Of a stretch of 64,000 bases of DNA, positions 55,711-64,000 are shown in pieces. The stretch is from Catellicoccus marimammalium M35/04/3 (GTDB taxonomy: Bacteria > Bacillota > Bacilli > Lactobacillales > Catellicoccaceae), in NCBI RefSeq assembly GCF_000313915.1, contig NZ_AMYT01000019.1, positions 1-64,000 of the forward strand. The letters are read 5' to 3'. Positions within the stretch are counted from its first letter, which is position 1, and each line of letters starts with the position of its first letter. The notes under the pieces are model-generated. The model did no database searches, was not told where the DNA came from, and was given only the letters and a program-made list of their open reading frames with translations. The position numbers and the translations under genes are program-made.

Positions 55711-56670
55711 ATGACTTTCATCTATAGTAATGACCATAAACGATATCATACCTGGAACTACTTTTTACGTGAACGTTTTGGTGGAAAAGTATTTAAAGTA
55801 CCCATTGATGGCGGTTTTGACTGCCCTAACCGAGACGGTACTGTCGCAAAAGGTGGTTGTACTTTCTGTAGTGTTTCTGGTTCTGGAGATATGATTATTG
55901 CTCCAACCGATCCTCTACCTGAACAATTTGTCAAAGAAGTAGATGCCATGCATCAAAAATGGCCTTCCGCACAACAATTTTTAATTTACTTCCAAAACTT
56001 CACCAATACTCATGCTCCAGTTGAAATTATTAAAGAGCGTTATGAGCAAGTGATTCATCAACCTGGAGTTGTAGGTCTTTGTATTGGGACTCGTCCTGAT
56101 TGTTTACCAGAAGAGACCATTGATTATCTAGCAGAAATTAATGAACAGATGTACGTCCTTGTTGAACTTGGGTTACAAACGACTTACGAAGAAACAAGTG
56201 ATCGCATTAACCGTGCACATACCTATGCCTGTTATGTAGATGCAGTAGAACGATTACGTAAAAGAAATATTGAAGTCTGCGTCCATTTAATTAATGGCTT
56301 ACCAGGAGAAACTCCAGAAATGATGGTAGAAAATGTGCGTCGAGTGGTAAAAGATACAGATATTCAAGGAATGAAATTACATTTAATGCATCTCATTAAA
56401 AATACAAAAATGATTCAGGATTACGAAAATGGAACATTAAAACTAATGGATAAAGATACTTATGTAAAAACGATTTGTGATCAGTTAGAATTAATTCCAC
56501 CAGAAATTGTGATTCAACGAGTGACTGGAGATGCACCTTGGGATAGTTTAATTGGTCCAATGTGGTCGCGTCAAAAATGGGAAGTTTTAAATGCCATTGA
56601 TGAAGAATTAGTTCGTCGTGATTCTTATCAAGGAAAATACAATGCCAGAGAGGAGAATTACCATGCGTAG
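55711..56670 (+). CDS. ytqA: Radical SAM protein, YtqA/TIGR01212 family
   Basis: 319 residues. The cluster-binding cysteines are in FDCPNRDGTVAKGGCTFCS, a family-specific spacing (CxxxxxxxxxxCxxC) rather than CxxxCxxC. GLCIGTRPDCL, VELGLQTTYEETSDRINR and HLINGLPGETPEMM are typical of TIGR01212. The reaction is not established to my knowledge. It overlaps mnmM by 8 nt, a conserved ytqA-ytqB neighbourhood, so a role in tRNA modification is plausible. Confidence 0.9.
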   Translation: MTFIYSNDHKRYHTWNYFLRERFGGKVFKVPIDGGFDCPNRDGTVAKGGCTFCSVSGSGDMIIAPTDPLPEQFVKEVDAMHQKWPSAQQFLIYFQNFTNTHAPVEIIKERYEQVIHQPGVVGLCIGTRPDCLPEETIDYLAEINEQMYVLVELGLQTTYEETSDRINRAHTYACYVDAVERLRKRNIEVCVHLINGLPGETPEMMVENVRRVVKDTDIQGMKLHLMHLIKNTKMIQDYENGTLKLMDKDTYVKTICDQLELIPPEIVIQRVTGDAPWDSLIGPMWSRQKWEVLNAIDEELVRRDSYQGKYNAREENYHA

Positions 56671-57235
56671 CGCCATGCGATATAGTCATATCCTTTTAAC
56701 AGAGGCACTTTCAGAAGGTGGTGTAGCGGTAGACGCTACGATGGGAAATGGAAATGATACCTTATTTTTGAGTCAATTATTAGAAGATCAGGGACAAGTT
56801 TTTGCCTTTGATATTCAAGAGCAAGCTTTACAAAATACCAGGGAAAAATTAACTGAAAATCAGGCACCAGAAAATACCACACTCTATCATTTAGGGCATG
56901 AAAAAATGGAAGAGGTTTTACCAGAAGATATTCAAATTCAAGCAGCGATTTTTAATTTAGGTTATCTACCAAAAAGTGATAAAAAAATTATTACTCTTCC
57001 AGAAACGACATTAAAAGCATTTGAATTTATTTTAAATCATTTAGCGGTAGGTGGTCGTTTAGTTTGTGTACTTTATTATGGACATGAGGGTGGAGAGGAA
57101 GAAAAAAATGCTGTATTATCTTATGCAGCTAAATTACCACAACAACAATATCAAGTGTTAACCTATCAATTTATTAACCAAATTCATTGTCCACCGATTT
57201 GTCTTTGTATTGAAAAAATAAAAGAAGAGCATTAA
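56663..57235 (+). CDS. mnmM: tRNA mnm5s2U-biosynthesis methyltransferase MnmM (YtqB)
   Basis: 190 residues, class I SAM methyltransferase: VAVDATMGNGNDTLFLSQLL binds SAM, FAFDIQEQAL follows, and FNLGYLPKSDKK is the family active-site motif. In B. subtilis and S. aureus YtqB/MnmM methylates nm5s2U to mnm5s2U at tRNA wobble positions. The start at MRSAMRYSHILL has GAGGAG inside the end of ytqA; a longer ATG at 56618 is unlikely. The stop falls in a terminator shared with the convergent MFS gene. Confidence 0.9.
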   Translation: MRSAMRYSHILLTEALSEGGVAVDATMGNGNDTLFLSQLLEDQGQVFAFDIQEQALQNTREKLTENQAPENTTLYHLGHEKMEEVLPEDIQIQAAIFNLGYLPKSDKKIITLPETTLKAFEFILNHLAVGGRLVCVLYYGHEGGEEEKNAVLSYAAKLPQQQYQVLTYQFINQIHCPPICLCIEKIKEEH

Positions 57236-57249
57236 ATGCTCTTCTTTTT
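57213..57249. terminator. Bidirectional terminator overlapping the mnmM and MFS stop codons
   Basis: AGAAGAGCATT-A-AATGCTCTTCT (57223-57245), A-rich on the left and T-rich on the right. The two convergent genes overlap by 4 bp inside it. Confidence 0.85.
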
Positions 57250-58695
57250 TCTTTGCCATAAAAATAGTAATAGTAGAGAAATTGCCATAATTACAATAGA
57301 AACAAAGAAAATATGATGTAATCCACTATACATAATTGTGCGCAATGGATGCAAAATATTTTCTGGAATATTATGAGCAGTTTGTACGTTCATAAATTCA
57401 TTTAAATCTTGTTTTTGAATTTGTGGATATTGTTTCATTGTATGGTTCATACTCATATTTAATACTGTTCCGTATACTGCTACCATTACAGATTGTCCTA
57501 AGGTACGGAATAATGTATTTAATGAAGTAGCACTACCGACAAGGTCTAATTCTACACTTTCTTGAACAGCAACCGTAGAAGTGGTCATACTCATTCCAAA
57601 TCCAATTCCTAGTAGAATACCTGTAGCACAGAAAATAAGATATGGCGTAGCTAAAGGATAAATACTATAAATAATAGTTGCCACAAATAATAGGCTAGAG
57701 CCAATCATTAAAATTTGGTTAACAGAGCGTTTTACTAGTAATTTACCTACTAAGAATGAACCTACCATCCAAAAAATTGACATTGGTGCTAAAGCCATTC
57801 CACTTAAAGTAGCGCTCGTTCCATTTAATGTTTGTAGCCACATTGGTGTATATACTTCTACTCCAGTTAAAAAGCCACTCACGCAAAAAGTTACGCAGTT
57901 AATAATTAGTACAATTTTAGATCCAAATAGACGTGGAGCGATAATCGGATCTTCCACTTTCTTTTCGACACGTAAAAATAGCCAAAATAAAAGAGCACTC
58001 GCAACTAATAATACAACGATAGAGAAGCTAAATCCTTGCTCTCCAAAAATTTGGAACGCATATAAAAATAATAATAAGAAAGTCATTAATAATAATGAAC
58101 CTTTCCAATCCAATTTTCCTGTACTATGATATTGACTTTTATCTTCTTGGAAGCCAAAAATCATCATTAAAATTACGATAATACCGATAGGAACATTAAT
58201 TAAAAAGATCCAATGCCAGCTCATATATTGAACAATCATTCCTCCAATTAAAGGAGCAACAATACTAGCAATCCCCCAAGCGGCATTATTTAATCCCATA
58301 ATATTTGCTCGTTCTTCTGCTGTATATAGGTCAGCAATAATCGTTAAAGATAAAGGTAAAATAGAGCCAGCCCCAATTCCTTGAATGGCACGAGAGACAA
58401 TTAAAAATTCCATACTTTGTGAGAAACCACAAAGAGTAGAACCAATAATAAAAATAGAAATTCCGATAATAAATACTGTTTTTCTCCCTTGGCGGTCGGC
58501 TAATTTTCCATAAATGGGTGTCATAATCGCACTCATTAATAAATAAATTGAAAATACCCAGTTCATAATCGCTAAACCATCTAAAGAAGCAATGATTGTT
58601 GGCATCGCTGTCGTTACGATTGTTCCTTCAATGGCAGACATAAAAGTAGCGATAAACAAGGCAGTTGTAACTACTAATTTTCTTTGTTTTGTCAT
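57232..58695 (-). CDS. MFS multidrug exporter, DHA2 (EmrB/QacA) family, 14 TM
   Basis: 487 residues. Start ATFMSAIEGTIVTTAMPTI, motif A GKLADRQGRKTVFI, motif C-like GLNNAAWGIASIVAPLIGGM and 14 predicted spans place it in the DHA2 family of proton-driven drug exporters. Substrates cannot be deduced. Single gene with no adjacent TetR or MarR regulator. Confidence 0.9.
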   Translation of the reverse strand: MTKQRKLVVTTALFIATFMSAIEGTIVTTAMPTIIASLDGLAIMNWVFSIYLLMSAIMTPIYGKLADRQGRKTVFIIGISIFIIGSTLCGFSQSMEFLIVSRAIQGIGAGSILPLSLTIIADLYTAEERANIMGLNNAAWGIASIVAPLIGGMIVQYMSWHWIFLINVPIGIIVILMMIFGFQEDKSQYHSTGKLDWKGSLLLMTFLLLFLYAFQIFGEQGFSFSIVVLLVASALLFWLFLRVEKKVEDPIIAPRLFGSKIVLIINCVTFCVSGFLTGVEVYTPMWLQTLNGTSATLSGMALAPMSIFWMVGSFLVGKLLVKRSVNQILMIGSSLLFVATIIYSIYPLATPYLIFCATGILLGIGFGMSMTTSTVAVQESVELDLVGSATSLNTLFRTLGQSVMVAVYGTVLNMSMNHTMKQYPQIQKQDLNEFMNVQTAHNIPENILHPLRTIMYSGLHHIFFVSIVIMAISLLLLFLWQRKKKSI

Positions 58696-58728
58696 CTTCT
58701 TTCCTTTCTTTTTTGTATTTATTACAAC

Positions 58729-58768
58729 AAAAAAGAGGGACGAGTATATAGGCTCAGTCTCCTCTTTT
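58729..58768 (-). terminator. metK terminator
   Basis: AAAAGAGG...CCTCTTTT hairpin with an inner GAC/GTC and GAG/CTC helix and a T-run on the minus strand, between metK and the MFS gene. Confidence 0.8.
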
Positions 58769-58778
58769 GTGTTACTTA

Positions 58779-59963
58779 TTATTTAGTTAACGCAGCTTTT
58801 AATGCATCTACTTTATCTGTACGTTCCCATGGTAAATCTACATCGGTACGACCGAAGTGACCATAAGCTGCTGTTTGTTTATAAATTGGTCGACGTAAGT
58901 CTAACATTTTAATAATTCCTGCTGGGCGTAAATCAAAGACTTTACGAACGGCAGCAATTAATTGCTCTTCTGTATACTCACTAGTACCAAAAGTATCAAT
59001 GGCAATAGATACAGGTTCTGCCACACCAATCGCATAAGCTAATTGAACTTCACATTTATGAGCTAAACCAGCAGCGACAATATTTTTGGCAATATAGCGA
59101 GCAGCATAACTAGCAGAGCGGTCTACTTTTGTTGCATCTTTTCCTGAGAAAGCTCCACCACCATGACGAGCATATCCACCATAAGTATCTACGATAATTT
59201 TACGTCCTGTTAATCCTGCATCTCCACAAGGGCCACCGATAACAAAACGGCCGGTTGGATTAATATAATATTTTGTATCTTCATCTAATAATTCTTTTGG
59301 CATTACTTCGTCAATGACATAAGTACGCATATCTTTTTGAATTTGTTCTAAAGATACATCTGGATCATGTTGTGTACTTAAAACAATCGTATCAATACGT
59401 TTGGCTTTATCATTTTCATCATATTCTACCGTTACTTGTGCTTTTCCATCTGGACGTAAGTAAGGTAAAATTCCTTCTTTACGAACTTCTGCTAGACGTT
59501 TTGTTAAACGATGACTTAACGCAATTGGTAATGGCATTAATTCTTCTGTTTCATCAATCGCAAAACCAAACATTAAGCCTTGGTCTCCAGCACCTGTATC
59601 GCTATTTTCATCCGTAGATTGGTCTAACGCTTGGTCTACCCCTTGAGCAATGTCTGGAGATTGTTCATCAATCGCTACTTGCACAGCACAAGTATCTCCA
59701 TCAAAACCATATTTAGCACGAGTATAACCAGCATCTTTAATCGCTTGGCGAACGACTTTTTGAATATCAACATAAGTACTTGTTGTAATTTCACCAAACA
59801 CCAATACTAATCCAGTAGTTACCGCTGTTTCACAAGCAACGCGTGCCATTGGATCTTTTTCCAAAATCGCATCTAAAATCGCATCACTAATTTGGTCCGC
59901 TAACTTATCTGGATGTCCTTCCGTTACGGATTCGGAAGTAAATAATTTTTTTTCTTTTTCCAT
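58779..59963 (-). CDS. metK: S-adenosylmethionine synthetase
   Basis: 394 residues. Makes SAM from methionine and ATP. Motifs: [20 protein letters not shown] at the N-terminus, [12 protein letters not shown] (ATP site), and [19 protein letters not shown]. Single gene, controlled by an SMK (SAM-III) riboswitch whose helix includes the SD, so high SAM blocks translation. Confidence 0.98.
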   Translation of the reverse strand: MEKEKKLFTSESVTEGHPDKLADQISDAILDAILEKDPMARVACETAVTTGLVLVFGEITTSTYVDIQKVVRQAIKDAGYTRAKYGFDGDTCAVQVAIDEQSPDIAQGVDQALDQSTDENSDTGAGDQGLMFGFAIDETEELMPLPIALSHRLTKRLAEVRKEGILPYLRPDGKAQVTVEYDENDKAKRIDTIVLSTQHDPDVSLEQIQKDMRTYVIDEVMPKELLDEDTKYYINPTGRFVIGGPCGDAGLTGRKIIVDTYGGYARHGGGAFSGKDATKVDRSASYAARYIAKNIVAAGLAHKCEVQLAYAIGVAEPVSIAIDTFGTSEYTEEQLIAAVRKVFDLRPAGIIKMLDLRRPIYKQTAAYGHFGRTDVDLPWERTDKVDALKAALTK

Positions 59964-59968
59964 TTTTC

Positions 59969-60040
59969 TATTCCCCCTTAATGAATCGGTTACAAGGCAT
60001 CTTTATCCGTACAGATAAATCCTATCGGGAAGCTGTAACG
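59969..60040 (-). ncRNA. SMK box (SAM-III) riboswitch
   Basis: On the minus strand GTTACAGCTTCCCG (5' end at about 60040), AGGATTT, AAAGATGCCTTGTAAC, CGA and the GGGGGAA Shine-Dalgarno (59971-59979) appear in the order and spacing of the Lactobacillales SMK box. SAM binding pairs the SD with the anti-SD and shuts off metK translation. Confidence 0.95.
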
Positions 60041-60046
60041 TTTAAC

Positions 60047-60075
60047 ATTATAGCATTTATCTTTTCTCTTGCCAA
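60047..60075 (-). promoter_or_regulatory. metK promoter
   Basis: TTGGCA (60070-60075), 17 bp, TATAAT (60047-60052), also with an extended TGC before the -10. Confidence 0.85.
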
Positions 60076-60077
60076 TA

Positions 60078-60106
60078 AAAAAACCGTGTCGCCCCCCGAC
60101 ACGGTT
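60078..60106 (-). terminator. Terminator of the parAB-ychF-DUF1129 gene run
   Basis: AACCGTGTCG/CGACACGGTT hairpin (60082-60106) with a run of seven T on the minus strand. Confidence 0.9.
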
Positions 60107-60117
60107 ATTTATTCTCG

Positions 60118-60831
60118 CTATGCACGAGTGAAAAAGCTACCTTTATAGCCCAATTTTCGTTTTAGTAATGTACGGATACCATACACTGCTGCAGAAACCA
60201 ATAATGTTAAAATTGGTGAGAAGGCTGGGTTCAAGCTTGTTGGTAAGAAGACCATCGTCATTTGTAAAATTGCCATCCAAATTAACATTAAGGCAGTAAT
60301 AATCACTACAGATTTCCAAGTTTTTGGTTTTTTACTACGATCTGCTCCTGGACGATCATAGCGATAAATGAAGTGATATAATGCCCAAAAGACAACTCCA
60401 CCACAAGCAGCAGATAAAATCATAGAAGTAACTCCCATCATCATTGGTTTTTGTGAGAACAATCCAATGATTCCGCTCATTGCTCCTAAAATCGCAAAGA
60501 CCATCAAACTATTATCTAACCACATTTGCCAAAATGGCATTTCTTTTGGTGGTACTTTTGGTCCTTCTAAAATTAATTTCACGCATTCATCTACTGTACC
60601 AAATTGTTGACGAGCAGTTTCTCCTTTACGTTGCCCCTCTACTAATTTTGGTAATAATTCATTGAGTACACGTTCTTGTTTTTCTACATTGTAGTGATCA
60701 CTTAATTTCTTTTTTAATTCATAAATATATTGTTCACTACGTTTAGATAATTTTTGTGCATATTGCTCATTTTCTGCTTTCATTTCCTCAAAGGATTTTT
60801 CATTTACTGTTTCTACCTTTTTTTCTGCCAT
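60118..60831 (-). CDS. DUF1129 family membrane protein
   Basis: 237 residues. A charged, coiled-coil-like N-terminus (about 1-75) precedes four hydrophobic helices (about 105-225) and a basic end. It matches DUF1129 (PF06570), a Lactobacillales/Bacilli family of unknown function commonly placed beside ychF. Lies 11 bp downstream of ychF. Confidence 0.85.
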   Translation of the reverse strand: MAEKKVETVNEKSFEEMKAENEQYAQKLSKRSEQYIYELKKKLSDHYNVEKQERVLNELLPKLVEGQRKGETARQQFGTVDECVKLILEGPKVPPKEMPFWQMWLDNSLMVFAILGAMSGIIGLFSQKPMMMGVTSMILSAACGGVVFWALYHFIYRYDRPGADRSKKPKTWKSVVIITALMLIWMAILQMTMVFLPTSLNPAFSPILTLLVSAAVYGIRTLLKRKLGYKGSFFTRA

Positions 60832-60842
60832 TATTAACTCTC

Positions 60843-61943
60843 CTATACGTTGAATCGGAATTCCATAATATCGCCATCTTGAACTACATAGTCTTTTCCT
60901 TCTAGACGGACACGACCTGCTTCTTTGGCTTTTGTCATAGAACCATATTTCATTAAATCATCAAAAGAAACAGTTTCCGCACGAATAAATCCACGTTCAA
61001 AGTCAGAGTGAATGATTCCTGCAGTTTGTGGTGCTTTCATACCACGTTTAAATGTCCAAGCACGAACTTCTTTTTCTCCAGCTGTAAAGTAAGTAGCTAA
61101 TCCTAATAAATGATAAGCTGCACGAATTAATTGATCTAATCCTGATTCTTCAATGCCTAAAGCTTCTAAAAATTCTTGTTTTTCGTCCTCTTCTAATTCA
61201 GCAATTTCTTCTTCAGCACGAGCACAAACGGCAATGACTTCAGCACCTTCATTAGCAGCATATTCTTTTACGCTTTGTAAATAAGCATTATTTTCTAAAT
61301 CAGCTAAATCTTCTTCTGCTACATTAGCTACATAAAGAACTGGTTTTGAAGTTAATAAGAATAAGTTACGGACGATGGGTTGTTCTTCCTCAGTAATTTC
61401 TACAGAACGTGCAGGTAAATTATTTTCTAATGCTTCTTTGATTTTCACCAATACATTATACTCTTTAACAGCTTCTGCATCTTTTGTTTTAGCAATTTTT
61501 TGTACACGAGTAATACGTTTATCAACAGATTCTAAATCGGCTAAAATCAATTCTAAGTTGATGGTTTCAATATCAGATAATGGATCTACTTTACCATCTA
61601 CGTGAGTAATATTTTCATCATCAAAACAACGAACTACGTGGCAAATTGCATCCACATTACGAATGTTACTTAAAAATTGGTTCCCTAATCCTTCTCCTTT
61701 ACTTGCTCCACGGACGATTCCAGCAATATCTGTAAATTCAAAAGTTGTAGGTACTGTTTTCTTTGGTGTAATTAATTCTGTTAATTTTTGCAAACGAGCA
61801 TCTGGCACTTCAACAATCCCAACATTTGGTTCGATAGTCGCAAAAGGATAGTTTGCAGCTTCTGCTCCTGCTTTTGTAATTGCGTTAAATAATGTTGATT
61901 TTCCTACATTAGGTAATCCAACAATTCCTGCGGTTAAAGACAT
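60843..61943 (-). CDS. ychF: Redox-regulated ATPase YchF (Obg family)
   Basis: 366 residues. G1 GLPNVGKSTLF, DIAGIVRGASKGEGLGNQF, NVAEED in place of NKxD (which gives ATP rather than GTP preference), and a C-terminal TGS domain (RAWTFKRGMKAPQTAGIIHSD, ending VQDGDIMEFRFNV). Ribosome-associated stress and translation factor. Overlaps the DUF951 gene by 10 nt. Confidence 0.97.
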   Translation of the reverse strand: MSLTAGIVGLPNVGKSTLFNAITKAGAEAANYPFATIEPNVGIVEVPDARLQKLTELITPKKTVPTTFEFTDIAGIVRGASKGEGLGNQFLSNIRNVDAICHVVRCFDDENITHVDGKVDPLSDIETINLELILADLESVDKRITRVQKIAKTKDAEAVKEYNVLVKIKEALENNLPARSVEITEEEQPIVRNLFLLTSKPVLYVANVAEEDLADLENNAYLQSVKEYAANEGAEVIAVCARAEEEIAELEEDEKQEFLEALGIEESGLDQLIRAAYHLLGLATYFTAGEKEVRAWTFKRGMKAPQTAGIIHSDFERGFIRAETVSFDDLMKYGSMTKAKEAGRVRLEGKDYVVQDGDIMEFRFNV

Positions 61944-62158
61944 GATTCTTCCTCTTTTCTTCTAATAATTTTTTTTAATTTTTTATCAAACTCTGGTCGT
62001 GGCATCATAACGATTCGTTGACAATGACAACAACGAATCTTAATATCTGCCCCTACACGAGTAATTTCCCATTCATTTTTTTGTTGCTTTACAGGCAAGC
62101 TCGTTTGACAAGCATGTAGTTTTTTCATTGCAACAATATCTCCAATTTGATAATCCAT
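61934..62158 (-). CDS. DUF951 family small protein
   Basis: 74 residues. A beta-rich KOW/SH3-like fold is suggested by YQIGDIVAMKKLHAC, EWEITRVGADIKIRCCHC and VMMPRPEF. Cysteines in HAC and CCHC may bind metal or be redox active. DUF951 is conserved between parB and ychF in many Firmicutes; function unknown. The tail continues beyond the core with a lysine-rich stretch. Confidence 0.88.
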   Translation of the reverse strand: MDYQIGDIVAMKKLHACQTSLPVKQQKNEWEITRVGADIKIRCCHCQRIVMMPRPEFDKKLKKIIRRKEEESCL

Positions 62159-62160
62159 CC

Positions 62161-63015
62161 TTATCCTCCCTCTCCTATTTCTAATTGGTCTAAAAAAGTA
62201 GCAAAGTCTGAATCATCAGCAAAAAGTAATTCAACTTTTTTCCCTTTTCGTTTTAATTCAACTGGGATTTGGAATTTATGGCGTAATTCATTTTCTATTT
62301 TCTCTTCATAGATAGAACGAGCCTTTTGTTCTTTTTGTTTTTTTGATAATGCCTTTTCTTGCCATTCCTTTAAATGTTGTTCAACTTCTCGAGCGTTCCA
62401 TTGTTCTGCGATAATTTTTTTAGCAAAAGCTAATTGTTCTTTTTCTGATTTTAATCCTAGAACTGCCCGAGCTTTCCCAACCGCTAATTCTTTATTCGTT
62501 ACCATCTCTTGAATGGCTGGCGGTAAAGATAATAAGCGCAAATAATTGGCGATATAAGAACGACTTTTCCCTAAGCGCTGAGCTAACTGCTCTTGTGTAA
62601 TGTTCAATTGCTTCATTAATGTATCATAAGACTGTGCTTCTTCTAATGGCGTCAAATCTTCTCGTTGTAAATTTTCTAACACCGCAATTTGCATCATTTC
62701 TTCATCTGCTAATTGACGAACAATACAAGGAACCGTTTCTTTTTTTAATTTTTGACTCGCACGGAAACGGCGCTCTCCAGCAATAATTTCATAACCAAAA
62801 ACAGAAGATTTTCGAACTAGAATCGGCTGAAAGATTCCATTTTTTTCAATAGATTGTGCTAATTCATCTAAGGCCGCTTCATCAAAAACTTTTCTTGGTT
62901 GATAAGGATTGGGACGCAATTGATCTAAGGCAATTTCTTCCACTACTTCTATTTCTAATTTTTCTTCTTCTGGAAAAAAGGCAGCCATTCCCCTTCCTAA
63001 TCCATGATGGTTCAT
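62161..63015 (-). CDS. parB: Chromosome partitioning protein ParB (Spo0J)
   Basis: 284 residues. N-terminal GLGRGM (ParA-stimulating tip), NPYQPRKVFDEAALDELA, the CTP-binding box GERRFRAS, an HTH (EQLAQRLGKSRSYIANYLRLL) for parS, and a C-terminal dimer domain. The start overlaps the parA stop by 4 nt. I saw no perfect parS site in this window. Confidence 0.95.
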   Translation of the reverse strand: MNHHGLGRGMAAFFPEEEKLEIEVVEEIALDQLRPNPYQPRKVFDEAALDELAQSIEKNGIFQPILVRKSSVFGYEIIAGERRFRASQKLKKETVPCIVRQLADEEMMQIAVLENLQREDLTPLEEAQSYDTLMKQLNITQEQLAQRLGKSRSYIANYLRLLSLPPAIQEMVTNKELAVGKARAVLGLKSEKEQLAFAKKIIAEQWNAREVEQHLKEWQEKALSKKQKEQKARSIYEEKIENELRHKFQIPVELKRKGKKVELLFADDSDFATFLDQLEIGEGG

Positions 63016-63761
63016 TGATCTACCTCCTCAACAAATTGTAAATAAGCTTGAGCTCCTTTGGAACGAGCATCATAATCCATAATTGCTTTTCCATGACTTG
63101 GTGCTTCTGATAGACGGACATTACGAGGAATCACAGTTTGATAAACCTTGTCCTTAAAGTACTTACGCACCTCTTCGCCAACTTCCATTCCTAAATTTGT
63201 GCGAGCATCTTGCATCGTTAACAATACTCCTTCAATTTTTAATTGAGGATGAAAATGTTTTTGTACTAAACGCATTGTATTCAATAATTGACTTAGTCCT
63301 TCTAAAGCATAATATTCACATTGCACAGGAATTAAGACAGAATCTGCTGCACAAAAAGCATTCAAAGTCATTAATCCTAAAGAAGGAGGACAATCAATAA
63401 TAATATAATCCCACATTTCTTTTTCTTCTTGCAAGGCTTTCTGTAAAAAATATTCACGATGTTTTGCCTCAGCAATTTCGATGTCTGCTCCAGCTAATTG
63501 TACACTGGCAGGGGCTACACTTAATCCTTCACGATAAGTAGGTTGGATGATTTCGCGCAATGATTTTCGACCACGAATCACATCATACATATCATAAGAA
63601 AATTGATAAACTCCAAGTCCACTCGTTGCATTTCCTTGGGCATCCAAATCAATTAGTAATACTTGATATCCTTTATCTGCTAAACCGGCTGCTAAGTTAA
63701 TACTTGTGGTTGTTTTTCCTACGCCACCTTTTTGGTTAGAGACCGCAATGATTTTTTTCAT
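63012..63761 (-). CDS. parA: Chromosome partitioning ATPase ParA (Soj)
   Basis: 249 residues. Deviant Walker A KGGVGKTTTSINL, LIDLDAQGNATSGLG, and IIDCPPSLGLMT. Works with ParB in origin segregation and control of replication initiation. AGGAGG overlaps the rsmG stop codon, so the two genes are tightly linked. Confidence 0.96.
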   Translation of the reverse strand: MKKIIAVSNQKGGVGKTTTSINLAAGLADKGYQVLLIDLDAQGNATSGLGVYQFSYDMYDVIRGRKSLREIIQPTYREGLSVAPASVQLAGADIEIAEAKHREYFLQKALQEEKEMWDYIIIDCPPSLGLMTLNAFCAADSVLIPVQCEYYALEGLSQLLNTMRLVQKHFHPQLKIEGVLLTMQDARTNLGMEVGEEVRKYFKDKVYQTVIPRNVRLSEAPSHGKAIMDYDARSKGAQAYLQFVEEVDQ

Positions 63762-63772
63762 CTTTTGACCTC

Positions 63773-64000
63773 CTATAATGGTTTTTTATTTGGAAGTCCT
63801 GGTTTACGAGGATATTTTTTAGGTGTCAATTTCCCTTTTTTCATAATGAACAATTGTCTTGGATCGTCACAAATTGGTAAAGCAAAAGTTTCTACTTCTA
63901 CCGATGTAATTCCTAGCGCCTCTAATGCTTTTTTAGCTTCTGCTAATTCTTCACGTCCCTTACTTGCTTTTAAAGCAATAAATAATCCATCTTTTTTTAC
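63773..64000 (-). CDS. rsmG: 16S rRNA (guanine527-N7)-methyltransferase RsmG, C-terminal part
   Basis: The last 75 codons of a gene running off the right edge. [20 protein letters not shown] is the end of the SAM-fold, and the tail [17 protein letters not shown] is the conserved RsmG (GidB) C-terminus. The rsmG-parA-parB order is the standard origin-proximal arrangement. Incomplete, so the N-terminal SAM site cannot be checked. Confidence 0.9.
   Translation of the reverse strand, partial: VKKDGLFIALKASKGREELAEAKKALEALGITSVEVETFALPICDDPRQLFIMKKGKLTPKKYPRKPGLPNKKPL

Noticed and set aside
62161-63761. A parS site near parAB
   Set aside because: No copy of the 16-bp parS palindrome TGTTTCACGTGAAACA was found by eye.

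Overview
The window reads as a low-GC Gram-positive chromosome of the order Lactobacillales, most like the Enterococcaceae. The support is an SMK-type SAM riboswitch on metK, a LevR-controlled mannose-family PTS with a sigma-54 promoter, a serS T-box, AGGAGG ribosome binding sites and catabolite (cre) sites. I cannot name the species. The right edge carries rsmG-parA-parB, the usual neighbourhood of oriC, and most genes lie on the minus strand, so they are transcribed away from the presumed origin.

Layout. 0.1-6.4 kb: two large teichoic-acid type glycerophosphotransferase relatives, one apparently catalytically dead. 6.6-9.4 kb: deoB-punA-deoD nucleoside salvage. 9.7-13.2 kb: a small immunity-like gene, serS with its T-box, an unknown gene behind a cre site, and a membrane O-acyltransferase. 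13.3-15.5 kb: a secreted GH63-like glycosidase with a cre site. 15.6-22.5 kb: a LlaJI-like restriction-modification island with a McrC-like nuclease, a McrB-like GTPase, two tandem C5-cytosine methyltransferases and a second, frameshifted McrB-like gene. 22.6-25.4 kb: an AIM24-family protein and a MerR-controlled SDR/DJ-1 pair. 25.4-26.4 kb: rplM-rpsI with a leader RNA.

26.5-32.2 kb: an epimerase, a run of six small AT-rich membrane-protein genes with an internal 141-bp duplication, and rbsKDU. This block separates rplM-rpsI from truA-ecfT-ecfA2-ecfA1 (32.3-35.5 kb), which adjoin it in most relatives. 35.5-38.1 kb: a TauE/DsrE-like pair, an unknown membrane protein, chorismate mutase and a DUF956 protein. 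38.3-45.4 kb: the mannose PTS operon with an extra EIIB, its LevR activator and a UbiA-like membrane protein. 45.5-51.8 kb: cytidine deaminase plus a BMP-type nucleoside ABC transporter under a LacI-family regulator. 52.0-58.7 kb: an ABC-F ATPase with a leader attenuator, a GntP permease, a PAP2 phosphatase, a radical-SAM protein, MnmM and a 14-TM MFS exporter. 58.8-64 kb: metK, a DUF1129 protein, ychF, a DUF951 protein, parB, parA and the end of rsmG.

Metabolic theme. Nucleosides imported by the ABC transporter can be deaminated (cdd) and phosphorolysed (punA, deoD), and the sugar phosphate isomerised (deoB). The rbs operon takes in ribose. The least explained parts are the small-membrane-protein cluster (27.7-29.8 kb) and the doubled R subunits of the restriction island.
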